Shown: positions 23,533 through 30,900 of the stretch, in pieces | Position numbering within the stretch: position 1 is the stretch's first letter | How the letters are laid out: the number at the start of each line of letters is the position of its first letter | Origin: NAT127 sp041655035 | GTDB lineage: Bacteria > Pseudomonadota > Gammaproteobacteria > Pseudomonadales > Porticoccaceae | Reading direction: 5' to 3' | DNA length: 33,390 nt | NCBI GenBank assembly: GCA_041655035.1 | Contig: JBAZCN010000022.1 | Coordinates: 1-33,390, forward strand | The notes under the pieces: model-generated | Databases searched by the model: none | The model's input: the letters and a program-made list of their open reading frames with translations, nothing else | What the model was told of the DNA's origin: nothing | Made by a program: the position numbers and the translations under genes

Positions 23533-24672
23533 ATGGAATTTGGTGGCCTGCTCAGGCTGATGGTGGACAAAGGGGCATCCGACCTGTTTATCACGGTCGG
23601 GGTGCCGCCCTCGTTGAAGATCAACGGCAAGGTGCTGGCGGTGGGCAAGACGCCTCTCAGCACGCAGGCGGCACGGGAGCTGGTCGAAGGTGTCATGGAT
23701 GATGTCCAGCGCGCCGAATTCAACCGCTGCAAGGAGTTGAACTTTGCCATCGCTTCGGAGTGGGGCGGGCGTTTCCGGGTCAGCGCCTTTTACCAGCGCA
23801 ACGACGCGGGCATGGTTCTGCGCCGTATCGAAACGGTGATTCCCACCATCGAACAATTGCAACTGCCGCCGATCCTCTGCGACCTGGTGATGGCCAGGCG
23901 CGGCATCATCATCGTCGTCGGCGCCACCGGCACTGGCAAGTCCACTTCCCTGGCGGCGATGATCGGCCATCGCAACCGGCATTCCCGAGGCCACATCATC
24001 TCGATCGAAGACCCGATCGAGTTCGTTCACCAGCACGATGGCTGCATCATCACCCAGCGCGAGGTGGGGGTGGATACCGAATCCTTCGAGGTGGCGCTGC
24101 GCAATACGCTGCGCCAGGCGCCCGATGTGATTCTGATCGGCGAGATCCGCACCCGGGAGACGATGGAACACGCCGTCACCTTTGCCGAGACCGGGCACCT
24201 GGTGCTGGCGACTCTCCACGCCAACAACGCCAACCAGGCCCTCGACCGGATCCTGCATTTCTTCCCCGCCGAGCGCCATCCACAGCTGTGGATGGACCTC
24301 TCCCTCAACCTCCGGGCAATGGTCGCCCAGCAACTGGTGCCCACCGCCGACGGCAAGAGCCGCCGCGCGGCCATCGAGGTGCTGATCAATACCCCCTTGG
24401 CGGCGGAGCTGATCCGCAAAGGCGAGGTCCACCGGCTCAAGGAGTTGATGGCGCGGTCCACCGAGCAGGGCATGCAGACTTTCGACCAGTCGCTGTACGC
24501 GCTCTATAGCGAGGGCATCGTGTCCTATGACAACGCCCTGACCCATGCCGATTCGAAAAACGACCTGCGCCTGCTGATCAAGCTGAACAACGAGACCGGC
24601 AACCTGGCCAGCAGCGGCGACGACTTGCTGATGGAGGAGCCCGCCGCGGACTTCCACTTCTACAAGCCCTGA
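23533..24672 (+). CDS. pilU: Type IV pilus retraction ATPase PilU
   Basis: The 379-residue PilT paralogue has ATG 23533 preceded by GGGAG. Walker A is GATGTGKST (130-138), the Asp box is IISIEDPIEFVHQ (155-167), Walker B is DVILIGEIRT with Glu204, and the His box is AETGHLVLATLHA (218-230). Compared with PilT it has a longer C-terminus (DDLLMEEPAADFHFYKP-type ending), which is normal for PilU. It lacks the AIRNLIRE motif, having AAELIRKGEVHRLKEL at the equivalent position. PilU is an accessory retraction motor that acts with PilT and helps retraction under load. It converges with ruvX across 18 bases. Confidence 0.97.
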   Translation: MEFGGLLRLMVDKGASDLFITVGVPPSLKINGKVLAVGKTPLSTQAARELVEGVMDDVQRAEFNRCKELNFAIASEWGGRFRVSAFYQRNDAGMVLRRIETVIPTIEQLQLPPILCDLVMARRGIIIVVGATGTGKSTSLAAMIGHRNRHSRGHIISIEDPIEFVHQHDGCIITQREVGVDTESFEVALRNTLRQAPDVILIGEIRTRETMEHAVTFAETGHLVLATLHANNANQALDRILHFFPAERHPQLWMDLSLNLRAMVAQQLVPTADGKSRRAAIEVLINTPLAAELIRKGEVHRLKELMARSTEQGMQTFDQSLYALYSEGIVSYDNALTHADSKNDLRLLIKLNNETGNLASSGDDLLMEEPAADFHFYKP

Positions 24673-24690
24673 GGCGGGTCGCCGCGAGGC

Positions 24691-25128
24691 TTATGGGGGC
24701 AGGGTCTGCCCGGGGTCGGCCAGCCAGGTCTCGAGGATGACCTGGGCCGCGAGGTCGTCCACCGGTTGCTTGCGGTAGCTGTCGCGGCGGCCGCCGCGGT
24801 CCTTGGCCTCCCGCGAGGACAGGCGCTCGTCGACCATCTTCACCGGCAGGTTCAAGCGTCCGTGCAGGCGGCGGGCGAACTTGCGCGCCCGCCCGCAGAA
24901 CTCACTTTCGCTGCCGTCCATGTTGAGCGGCAGGCCCACCAGCAGAACATCGGGTCGCCAATCGCCAACCAGCCTGGCCAGCTGCTGCCAGTCGGGCTGG
25001 CCGTCGCGCGCCTTGAGCACCGCCAGGGGCCTGGCACTGCCGGTCAAGGTCTGGCCGACGGCGCAGCCGATATGGCCGAGGCCGAAGTCGAAGGCCATGG
25101 CGCTGACCACTTTGTCCCCTTCAGGCAT
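24691..25128 (-). CDS. ruvX: Putative pre-16S rRNA nuclease / Holliday junction resolvase-like YqgF
   Basis: The protein has 145 residues. The RNase H-like fold is marked by AMAFDFGLGHIGCAVGQ with the first catalytic Asp (Asp14), VLLVGLPLNMDGSESEF, the VDERLSSREA segment carrying the second acidic residue, and PVDDLAAQVILETWL near the end. The usual GTKRIG-like loop after the first Asp is replaced by GLGHIG, so the loop departs from consensus, but the catalytic acids are kept. YqgF family members process the 5' end of 16S rRNA and have RuvC-like folds. It overlaps algH by 8 bases, the conserved yqgE-yqgF pair. Confidence 0.93.
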   Translation of the reverse strand: MPEGDKVVSAMAFDFGLGHIGCAVGQTLTGSARPLAVLKARDGQPDWQQLARLVGDWRPDVLLVGLPLNMDGSESEFCGRARKFARRLHGRLNLPVKMVDERLSSREAKDRGGRRDSYRKQPVDDLAAQVILETWLADPGQTLPP

Positions 25129-25687
25129 GGCCCGCCCGAATGCTGAGGCGGTCGAGATCGACGCCGATACGGGCGGCGGTGGCGCGGGCGCGCTGCTGGA
25201 ACGGCGTGTCGAAGATGATTCCAGCGTCGGCGGGAATGGTCAGCCAGGCGTTTTCGGCGATCTCCCGCTCCAGTTGGCCGGCTCCCCAGCCGGCGTAGCC
25301 GAGGGTGATATAGCCCTCGGGGCCCTGGTTGCGGGCGATGTCGAGAATGATGTCGCGGGAGGCGGTGATGCTGATTTCCGGCGAGATGGCGACCGTCGAG
25401 TCCCATTGCCGGGGGCCGTTCTTGTGAAGCACGAAGCCCCGCTCGCGCTGCACCGGTCCGCCGAACAACAGGGGCTTGCGACCGATATCCTCCTGATAGT
25501 CCAGTTCCAGTTCGTCGAACACCCGGCTCATGGGGATGCCGATCGGGTGATTGACGGTCAGGCCCATGGCGCCCTCTTCGTTGTGTTCACAGATATAGAC
25601 CACCGCCTGGGCGAAATCGGTGTCGTGGAGGCCGGGCATGGCCAGCAGCAGGTGGTTCTTCAGCGTCGCAAAGGGTTGCTTGTCCAT
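25121..25687 (-). CDS. algH: YqgE/AlgH family protein (DUF179)
   Basis: The protein has 188 residues from ATG 25687, with AGGAG upstream; a GTG directly before it (25690) is an alternative. DUF179 landmarks are LKNHLLLAMPGLHDTDFAQAVVYICEHNEEGAMGLTVNHP, LLFGGPVQRERGFVLH and the YAGWGAGQLEREIAENAWL block. The family is widely conserved beside yqgF. In Pseudomonas the gene is named algH after an effect on alginate production, but its molecular function is not known. It overlaps ruvX by 8 bases and follows gshB by 87 bases. In P. aeruginosa a tonB gene lies between algH and gshB, and it is missing here. Confidence 0.94.
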   Translation of the reverse strand: MDKQPFATLKNHLLLAMPGLHDTDFAQAVVYICEHNEEGAMGLTVNHPIGIPMSRVFDELELDYQEDIGRKPLLFGGPVQRERGFVLHKNGPRQWDSTVAISPEISITASRDIILDIARNQGPEGYITLGYAGWGAGQLEREIAENAWLTIPADAGIIFDTPFQQRARATAARIGVDLDRLSIRAGHA

Positions 25688-25774
25688 CACAGGTTCTCCT
25701 CATTGACTGGATGACGGCGATGTTTTCAGTATTGGGGCGGCAGCGCGCTAATACAAGATCGCCGGCTGCGCCCC

Positions 25775-26722
25775 TTACCCCCGCCGACGGGCGATGGCAT
25801 CCATCAGCAGGCCGCCGATCCGGGTGTTGTGCTCGGCGTCGATCTCCCGGGCACAGGTTGGGCTGGTGACATTGATCTCGGTGAGGTAATCGCCGATCAC
25901 GTCGAGCCCGGCGAACAGGATGCCCTTTTCCTTCAGGACCGGGCCTACCGCGAGAGCGATTTCCCTGTCCCGCGGCGACAGTGGCTGGACCACGCCGCGC
26001 CCCCCCGCCGCCAGGTTGCCGCGGCTCTCGCCACGGGCGGGGATGCGCGCCAGGCAGTAGGGCACGGGCTCGCCATCCACCACCAGGATGCGCTTGTCGC
26101 CGGCGCTGATCTCGGGAATGTACTTCTGGGCCATGATGGTGCGGGTGCCGAGTGCGGTCAGGGTTTCGATGATGACGCTGAGGTTCGAATCACCGGGCTT
26201 GACCAGGAATATCGCCGATCCGCCCATGCCGTCGAGAGGCTTGAAGATCACCTCGCCGTGCTCGGCGTGAAACCGGCGCAGCCGCAGCGGATCGCGGCTG
26301 ACCAGCACCGGCGGCGTAAAGCGGGGAAACTGGGTGGCGAATACCTTCTCGTTGCAATCCCGCAGGCTCTGGGGCTTGTTGACCACCAGCACGCCTTCAC
26401 GTTCGGCGGCCTCGAGGATATAGGTGGAGTAGACGTACTCACTGTCGAAGGGCGGATCCTTGCGCATCAGGATGACGTCGAGATCGGCGAGGGGGCGCTC
26501 CAGCCGCTCGCCGAGGGCGAACCACCGGGCGGGATCGTCGAAGACCTCGAGGGCCGCCATGCTGCCCCAGGCGCGCCCGTCGACGATGGCGAGATCCCGC
26601 TGCTCCATGTAATGGAGTTTCCAGCCCCGCTCCCGGGCGGCCAGCAACAGGGCGAGGGTAGTGTCTTTCTTGAACGCGATGGCGTGGATGGGGTCCATTA
26701 CCACGCCGATGGAATAGGTCAT
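25775..26722 (-). CDS. gshB: Glutathione synthetase
   Basis: The 315-residue product has AAGGAAAC before ATG 26722. The N-terminal substrate domain begins SIGVVMDPIHAIAFKKDTT. ATP-grasp features follow: VIFKPLDGMGGSAIFLV (glycine-rich loop), RTIMAQKYIPEISAGDKRILVVDGEPV, RGNLAAGGRGVVQPLS and the C-terminal metal/substrate region LTEINVTSPTCAREID. It ligates glycine to gamma-glutamylcysteine with ATP, the second step of glutathione synthesis in the cytoplasm. It is divergent from pilG, as in Pseudomonas, where gshB also borders the pilGHIJK-chpA cluster. Length and motifs are normal. Confidence 0.97.
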   Translation of the reverse strand: MTYSIGVVMDPIHAIAFKKDTTLALLLAARERGWKLHYMEQRDLAIVDGRAWGSMAALEVFDDPARWFALGERLERPLADLDVILMRKDPPFDSEYVYSTYILEAAEREGVLVVNKPQSLRDCNEKVFATQFPRFTPPVLVSRDPLRLRRFHAEHGEVIFKPLDGMGGSAIFLVKPGDSNLSVIIETLTALGTRTIMAQKYIPEISAGDKRILVVDGEPVPYCLARIPARGESRGNLAAGGRGVVQPLSPRDREIALAVGPVLKEKGILFAGLDVIGDYLTEINVTSPTCAREIDAEHNTRIGGLLMDAIARRRG

Positions 26723-26965
26723 CGGTGTTTCCTTGGCTTGACCGGCGCCTTGCGGAGCCGCGACGGGTTATCGGCAGAGCATAGCAATTCACTTGCGGGC
26801 CGTCATTGGGCATTGCATCGACATGGGCATTGCGTCGACGCGCTGCGGCGGACTGTTTTGGTGGCGAGGTTATGGATGTTGCATCCGGATTGTGCTAGAA
26901 AGCCGTGTCGGGAGGACGCATCAACCCGGTGATGACATAACACAACGACGAAGGTGGAACGCCGC
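26723..26965. promoter_or_regulatory. Divergent gshB-pilG promoter region
   Basis: This 243-base spacer is the largest gene-free stretch in the window. It should hold the gshB promoter (-) and the promoter of the pilGHIJ-chpA operon (+). A 17-base tandem repeat lies in its middle. TGCTAGAAA at about 26893-26901 resembles an extended -10 for the + strand but has no good -35. AAGGTGG (26951-26957) is the ribosome-binding site of pilG. Confidence 0.5.
26807..26840. repeat. 17-base tandem repeat in the gshB-pilG spacer
   Basis: TGGGCATTGCATCGACA (26807-26823) is followed directly by TGGGCATTGCGTCGACG (26824-26840), matching at 15 of 17 bases. The copies lie about 130 bases upstream of the pilG start. 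Paired binding sites for a regulator or simple slippage are both possible. Confidence 0.8.
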
Positions 26966-27382
26966 ATGGAAGAGAGACTGGAGGGAATCAAGGTAATGGT
27001 GATCGACGACAGCAATACCATTCGCAAAACCGCCGAAACACTGCTCAGCAAGGCCGGTTGCCAGGTCATTACCGCCACCGACGGCTTCGACTCGCTGGCG
27101 AAGATTGCCGACAGTGAACCGGATATCATCTTCGTCGACATCATGATGCCCCGGCTCGATGGCTACCAGACCTGCACACTGATCAAGAATAACAAACATT
27201 TTCGCCATACGCCGGTGATCATGCTGTCGAGCAAGGACGGCCTGTTCGACAAGGCCAAGGGCCGCATCGTCGGCGCTGACGACTATCTCACCAAGCCGTT
27301 TGGCCGGGACGAACTCCTCGCCACCCTCGCCAGGCACGTTCCCCGGGCGCAGGGCGGGGCGGCGGAGCCGGGGCACAATTGA
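26966..27382 (+). CDS. pilG: Twitching motility response regulator PilG
   Basis: The single REC-domain protein has 138 residues from ATG 26966; a GTG at 26954 would use up the AAGGTGG ribosome-binding site. The acidic pair is in VMVIDDSNTIR, the phosphorylated Asp is Asp58 in FVDIMMPRLDGY, and the conserved Lys is Lys110 in DDYLTKPF. The stretch HTPVIMLSSKDGLFDKAKGRIVGADDYLTKPF is nearly the same as in P. aeruginosa PilG. PilG is a CheY-like output of the Pil-Chp system that promotes pilus extension and cAMP signalling. It is the first gene of the + strand chemosensory run and is followed by pilH after 79 bases. Confidence 0.97.
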   Translation: MEERLEGIKVMVIDDSNTIRKTAETLLSKAGCQVITATDGFDSLAKIADSEPDIIFVDIMMPRLDGYQTCTLIKNNKHFRHTPVIMLSSKDGLFDKAKGRIVGADDYLTKPFGRDELLATLARHVPRAQGGAAEPGHN

Positions 27383-27408
27383 TCGGGGCGCCGCCCGGAT
27401 CGATGGAC

Positions 27409-27456
27409 ATTGCTTCAAAAGAAAATTGCTTCACAGGAAAATTGCTTCAAGAGCGG
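27409..27456. repeat. Three 16-base tandem units in the pilG-pilH spacer
   Basis: ATTGCTTCAAAAGAAA (27409-27424), ATTGCTTCACAGGAAA (27425-27440) and ATTGCTTCAAGAGCGG (27441-27456) follow one another without gaps. The core ATTGCTTCA is exact in all three. The array ends 5 bases before the pilH ATG, so the third unit provides the GAGCGG ribosome-binding site. Confidence 0.85.
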
Positions 27457-27461
27457 ACACC

Positions 27462-27824
27462 ATGACCAAGATTCTGATTGTCGACGACTCTCCCACGGAG
27501 ATTCACCGGCTCAAGACCATGTTGGGGAGGCACGGCTACAGCGTGCTGGTCGCCGACTCCGGCGAGGCCGGGGTCGACCTGGCGCGCAACGAACTGCCGG
27601 AGGTGGTGCTGATGGATATCGTGATGCCCGGGATGAATGGCTTCCAGGCGACCCGTCAGTTGACCAAGGCCCGGGAGACCAGCCATATCCCGGTGATCAT
27701 CATCAGCACCAAGGATCAGGAGACCGACCGCCTGTGGGGCGTGCGCCAGGGCGCCAGGGCCTATCTCACCAAGCCGGTCAGCGAGAGACAGCTGTTGACT
27801 GCCATCGCCGGAGTGGTCGGTTGA
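27462..27824 (+). CDS. pilH: Twitching motility response regulator PilH
   Basis: The protein has 120 residues from ATG 27462. It is a stand-alone REC domain: ILIVDDSPTEIHRL at the N-terminus, phosphorylated Asp52 in VLMDIVMPGMNGFQATRQL, Thr/Ser at IIISTKDQETDRLWG and Lys104 in AYLTKPVSE. These match PilH of Pseudomonas. PilH is the second CheY-like protein of the Pil-Chp system. It opposes or balances PilG and affects pilus retraction, in part by drawing phosphate from the kinase. The upstream spacer has an unusual triple repeat that may affect its translation. pilI follows after 16 bases. Confidence 0.97.
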   Translation: MTKILIVDDSPTEIHRLKTMLGRHGYSVLVADSGEAGVDLARNELPEVVLMDIVMPGMNGFQATRQLTKARETSHIPVIIISTKDQETDRLWGVRQGARAYLTKPVSERQLLTAIAGVVG

Positions 27825-27840
27825 ACGGCGCGGGGGGGCG

Positions 27841-28392
27841 GTGAGCGCCGGTACTGACAGCGGCCGCGAGGGGTTTCTGGCACTCGCCGAGCTGTCCCGG
27901 CGCCATGGGCGGGGCGCCCGCAGCCTGCCGGCGCAGACGGGTGCGACGCCGACCCGGACGGCGGTGTGCTTTCGCCTGCAGGGCGGCCCCGTCGCCATTC
28001 TGCTCGACGAACTCGGCGAACTGCTCGAGGTGCCGCGCTGCACACGCCTGCCGGGGGTCAAGTCCTGGGTGCGGGGGATCGCCAACGTGCGCGGCCGGCT
28101 GATACCGCTCATCGATTTTGCCGCCTTCCTCGGCGAGCGCCCGCAGGCGCCCGACAAGCGCCAGCGGGTGTTGCTGATCGAGCGCGACGGCGTGGCAGCC
28201 GGCCTGGTCGTCGACGAGGTGGTGGGCATGAAGCATTTCCGTGTCGATAGCTATTCGGAAGAGCGGGAGACCGTGCCGCCGGGCCTCGCCAGGTTCGTCC
28301 CCGGGACGTTTGTCGACAATGGCGAACACTGGCCGCTGTTCCGCCCGGAGGCGCTGTTTGGTCATCAGGATTTTCTCGATGTGGCGGCCTGA
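27841..28392 (+). CDS. pilI: CheW-like adaptor PilI
   Basis: The 183-residue protein starts with GTG 27841 after a G-rich stretch. After a variable N-terminal 45 residues, the CheW fold is visible: VAILLDELGELLEVPRCTRLPGVKSWVRGIANVRGRLIPLIDFAAFLG, then RQRVLLIERDGVAAGLVVDEVVGMKHFRVDSY. The C-terminal end HQDFLDVAA matches the P. aeruginosa PilI ending. PilI couples the receptor PilJ to the ChpA kinase in the inner-membrane-associated array at the cell pole. It lies between pilH and pilJ in the standard order; the gap to pilJ is 168 bases. Confidence 0.96.
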   Translation: MSAGTDSGREGFLALAELSRRHGRGARSLPAQTGATPTRTAVCFRLQGGPVAILLDELGELLEVPRCTRLPGVKSWVRGIANVRGRLIPLIDFAAFLGERPQAPDKRQRVLLIERDGVAAGLVVDEVVGMKHFRVDSYSEERETVPPGLARFVPGTFVDNGEHWPLFRPEALFGHQDFLDVAA

Positions 28393-28560
28393 GAGACCAT
28401 CGACCGGCGTTTTCATCACAGGCGGTGGGCGCTGACAATGGGCGGGTGATCAGTGTGGCGACGATGAGGGCGCAGGCCCTGCCCACCCCCGCCGCGGACA
28501 GGATCCAGTGCATCTTTGCAAACTTTACAAAAAAGCGGCAGTGCGTGCCGGGAGAGAGAC

Positions 28561-30750
28561 ATGTCTAAAGCCACCAGCAAAGCCAACGTCAGCAAGCTGA
28601 CCCTTCTGCTCTCGATAGCCTTTATCGCGCTCGTCGCCTTCGTGGTGTTCAATCTGGTGGTGGTGTTTCTCGATGCCGCCCGGGATCGCCGCAATCTCGA
28701 CCTGGCCTCCGATCTGCGGGCCTTGTCCTATCGGGTGTCGGGCCTGGCGCGGGACGCGACCAACGGCAGCCAGGACGCTTTTGCCGAGCTGGAGAGCGTC
28801 ATTGCGCAAATGGCCGCCGGCTGGGCGCAGCTTGGCGCCGAGGGCGATGAACTGCCCGCCGGGGCCCTCGGCCGCTACCAGGCGGCCCTCGACGGCATCC
28901 GGCAACAGGCGGAGGTGATCATCGCCGGCCGGCAGACCGTACTCTTTCTGCACGATGTCGTCAGCACTCTCAACCAGCGCCTGCCTCAGCTTCAGGCGGA
29001 ACATACCCAGGTGGTCGAGACACTGCTCGACCGGCGCGCTCCGGCGGATCAGGTGGCGGCAGCCCAGGCCCAGTCGTGGCGGGCCGAGCGCATCGGCCGC
29101 AATGTCGACAAAATGCTTGCCGGCGGTGCGGACGCCGAAGTCGCCGCCGACCAGTTCAACCGCGACGCCAACCTCTTCGGCCGGATACTCGAAGGCATGC
29201 AGCGCGGCGATCCTGCGCTTGATATCAGCCGGGTGAGTGATGGCGGTGCCCGCCAGAACCTCGAGCAGATCGCCGCCCAGTTCGAGTTCGTCAGCGATTC
29301 GGTACAGGAAATCTTTGACGCCACGCCGGCCCTGTTCCGCGCCCGGCAGGCTACCGACCGCATACTCGACCAGACCCCGCTCCTGCTCGAAGCCGGCACC
29401 GGGCTCACCGACGCCGTCGCCGCGCTGCCGGCCAGCCGCACCCTGTCCTACGGCTCGGCCCTGGCCGCGGGGCTGGTCGCACTGATCCTGCTGGCGCTGA
29501 TCGGCGTGCAGGTCTATGCCAATACCCGTCGCCGCCTGCGGGACACCGCCGCCGCCAACGACCGCAACCAGCAGGCGATTCACCGCCTGCTCGATGAGAT
29601 CGAGGGCCTGGGCGACGGCGATCTCAGCGCCGAGGCGACGGTCACCGAGGACTTCACCGGCGCCATCGCCGACGCCATCAACTTTGCGATTCTCCAGCTT
29701 CGCCAATTGGTGGCGCGCATCCAGGATACGTCGGAAAACGTTTCCGCCGCAGCCAACGAGACGCGCGCCACCACCCTCCAACTGGCGGATGCTTCCGAAC
29801 ACCAGGCCCAGGAAATCACCGCCGCGTCCTCGGCCATCAACGAAATGGCGGCGGCCATCGACCAGGTCTCGGCCAGTGCCGCCGAATCCGCCACGGTGGC
29901 GGCCCGTTCGGTCACCATCGCCACCAACGGCGCCAACGTGGTGCAGAGCAATGTGCGCGGCATGGACACCATCCGCGAGCAGATCCAGGATACCGCCAAG
30001 CGGATCAAGCGCCTCGGCGAGAGCTCACAGGAGATCGGCGATATCGTGTCGCTGATTTCCGATATCGCCGATCAGACCAATATCCTCGCCCTCAACGCCG
30101 CCATCCAGGCGTCGATGGCCGGCGACGCGGGCCGGGGTTTCGCAGTGGTTGCCGATGAGGTCCAGCGCCTCGCGGAGCGCTCGGCATCCGCCGCCAAGCA
30201 AGTGGCGGCGCTGGTCAAGACCATCCAGACCGATACCAACGAGGCGGTGTCGTCGATGGAGCAGACCACCTCGGAGGTGGTCAAAGGCGCCCAGCTCGCC
30301 CACGATGCCGGCTCGGCGCTGGAAGAGATCCAGACCGTGTCGGCAACGCTCGCCGAACTGATCCGCGACATTTCCGCCACCGCCAAGCGCCAGGCGCTTT
30401 CCGCCGGCCAGGTGTCGCGAACCATGAGCGTGATCCAGAACATCACCACCCAGACCACCGCGGCGACCAAGGCCACTGCGGTATCCATTGGCGATCTGGC
30501 GGAAATGGCGGTGGAACTGCGGGCCTTTGTCGCCGACTTCAAACTCCCCGCCAGCCACGCTCAGCGGCCTGTCATTGCCCGCGGGTCGCCGTCCCTGGCG
30601 GAATCCCTGGCGGCGCTCGATGCTCAGGAGCGGGTGCTGGCCGGCACCGCGCCGCAGTCGTTCGACGAGTCCGGCGCGGGGGCGCCGGTCGATGGCGGAT
30701 CGGGTGTCGCGGAGCGTCCAGCAGCAGCCCGCCTGGCGTATCAGGAGTAG
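28561..30750 (+). CDS. pilJ: Twitching motility methyl-accepting chemotaxis protein PilJ
   Basis: The receptor has 729 residues from ATG 28561, with GGGAGAGAG before it. TM1 is about 13-37, a periplasmic region with two PilJ-type helical sensor segments follows, TM2 is about 295-320, a HAMP domain runs to about 375, and the signalling coiled coil lies at about 400-690. The hairpin tip reads IVSLISDIADQTNILALNAAIQASMAGDAGRGFAVVADEVQRLAERS-like, which places it in the MCP family; the unusual QASMAGDAG matches PilJ. PilJ detects pilus and surface contact signals and passes them through PilI to ChpA. It is somewhat longer than P. aeruginosa PilJ (682 residues, from memory), with an Ala/Ser-rich C-terminal tail of about 50 residues. 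The next gene is chpA; the pilK methyltransferase gene is absent. Confidence 0.96.
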   Translation: MSKATSKANVSKLTLLLSIAFIALVAFVVFNLVVVFLDAARDRRNLDLASDLRALSYRVSGLARDATNGSQDAFAELESVIAQMAAGWAQLGAEGDELPAGALGRYQAALDGIRQQAEVIIAGRQTVLFLHDVVSTLNQRLPQLQAEHTQVVETLLDRRAPADQVAAAQAQSWRAERIGRNVDKMLAGGADAEVAADQFNRDANLFGRILEGMQRGDPALDISRVSDGGARQNLEQIAAQFEFVSDSVQEIFDATPALFRARQATDRILDQTPLLLEAGTGLTDAVAALPASRTLSYGSALAAGLVALILLALIGVQVYANTRRRLRDTAAANDRNQQAIHRLLDEIEGLGDGDLSAEATVTEDFTGAIADAINFAILQLRQLVARIQDTSENVSAAANETRATTLQLADASEHQAQEITAASSAINEMAAAIDQVSASAAESATVAARSVTIATNGANVVQSNVRGMDTIREQIQDTAKRIKRLGESSQEIGDIVSLISDIADQTNILALNAAIQASMAGDAGRGFAVVADEVQRLAERSASAAKQVAALVKTIQTDTNEAVSSMEQTTSEVVKGAQLAHDAGSALEEIQTVSATLAELIRDISATAKRQALSAGQVSRTMSVIQNITTQTTAATKATAVSIGDLAEMAVELRAFVADFKLPASHAQRPVIARGSPSLAESLAALDAQERVLAGTAPQSFDESGAGAPVDGGSGVAERPAAARLAYQE

Positions 30751-30862
30751 GCGGGGGTGGCCGCGGCGGGCCGGTCGAACCGGGCAGCGTGGACCGCACT
30801 GCCTTCAGCATCGGCGAAACCGGGGGACGGCGCCGCCGGGTCCAGCATTGAGTGAAGAAGCG

Positions 30863-30884
30863 CTTGCCCGGTATCCCGGGCGAG
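30863..30884 (+). other. Stem-loop just upstream of chpA
   Basis: CTTGCCCGG (30863-30871), a TATC loop (30872-30875) and CCGGGCGAG (30876-30884) form a 9-pair stem including one T-G pair. It stands 16 bases before the GTG start, next to the likely ribosome-binding site GACGGGGTAA. It may limit chpA translation. Nothing else is seen in the 150-base pilJ-chpA spacer. Confidence 0.45.
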
Positions 30885-30900
30885 GCGACGGGGTAACACC

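Noticed and set aside
27409..27456. CRISPR-like repeat array
   Set aside because: The units follow each other directly without spacers, are only 16 bases and three in number, and no cas gene is nearby.
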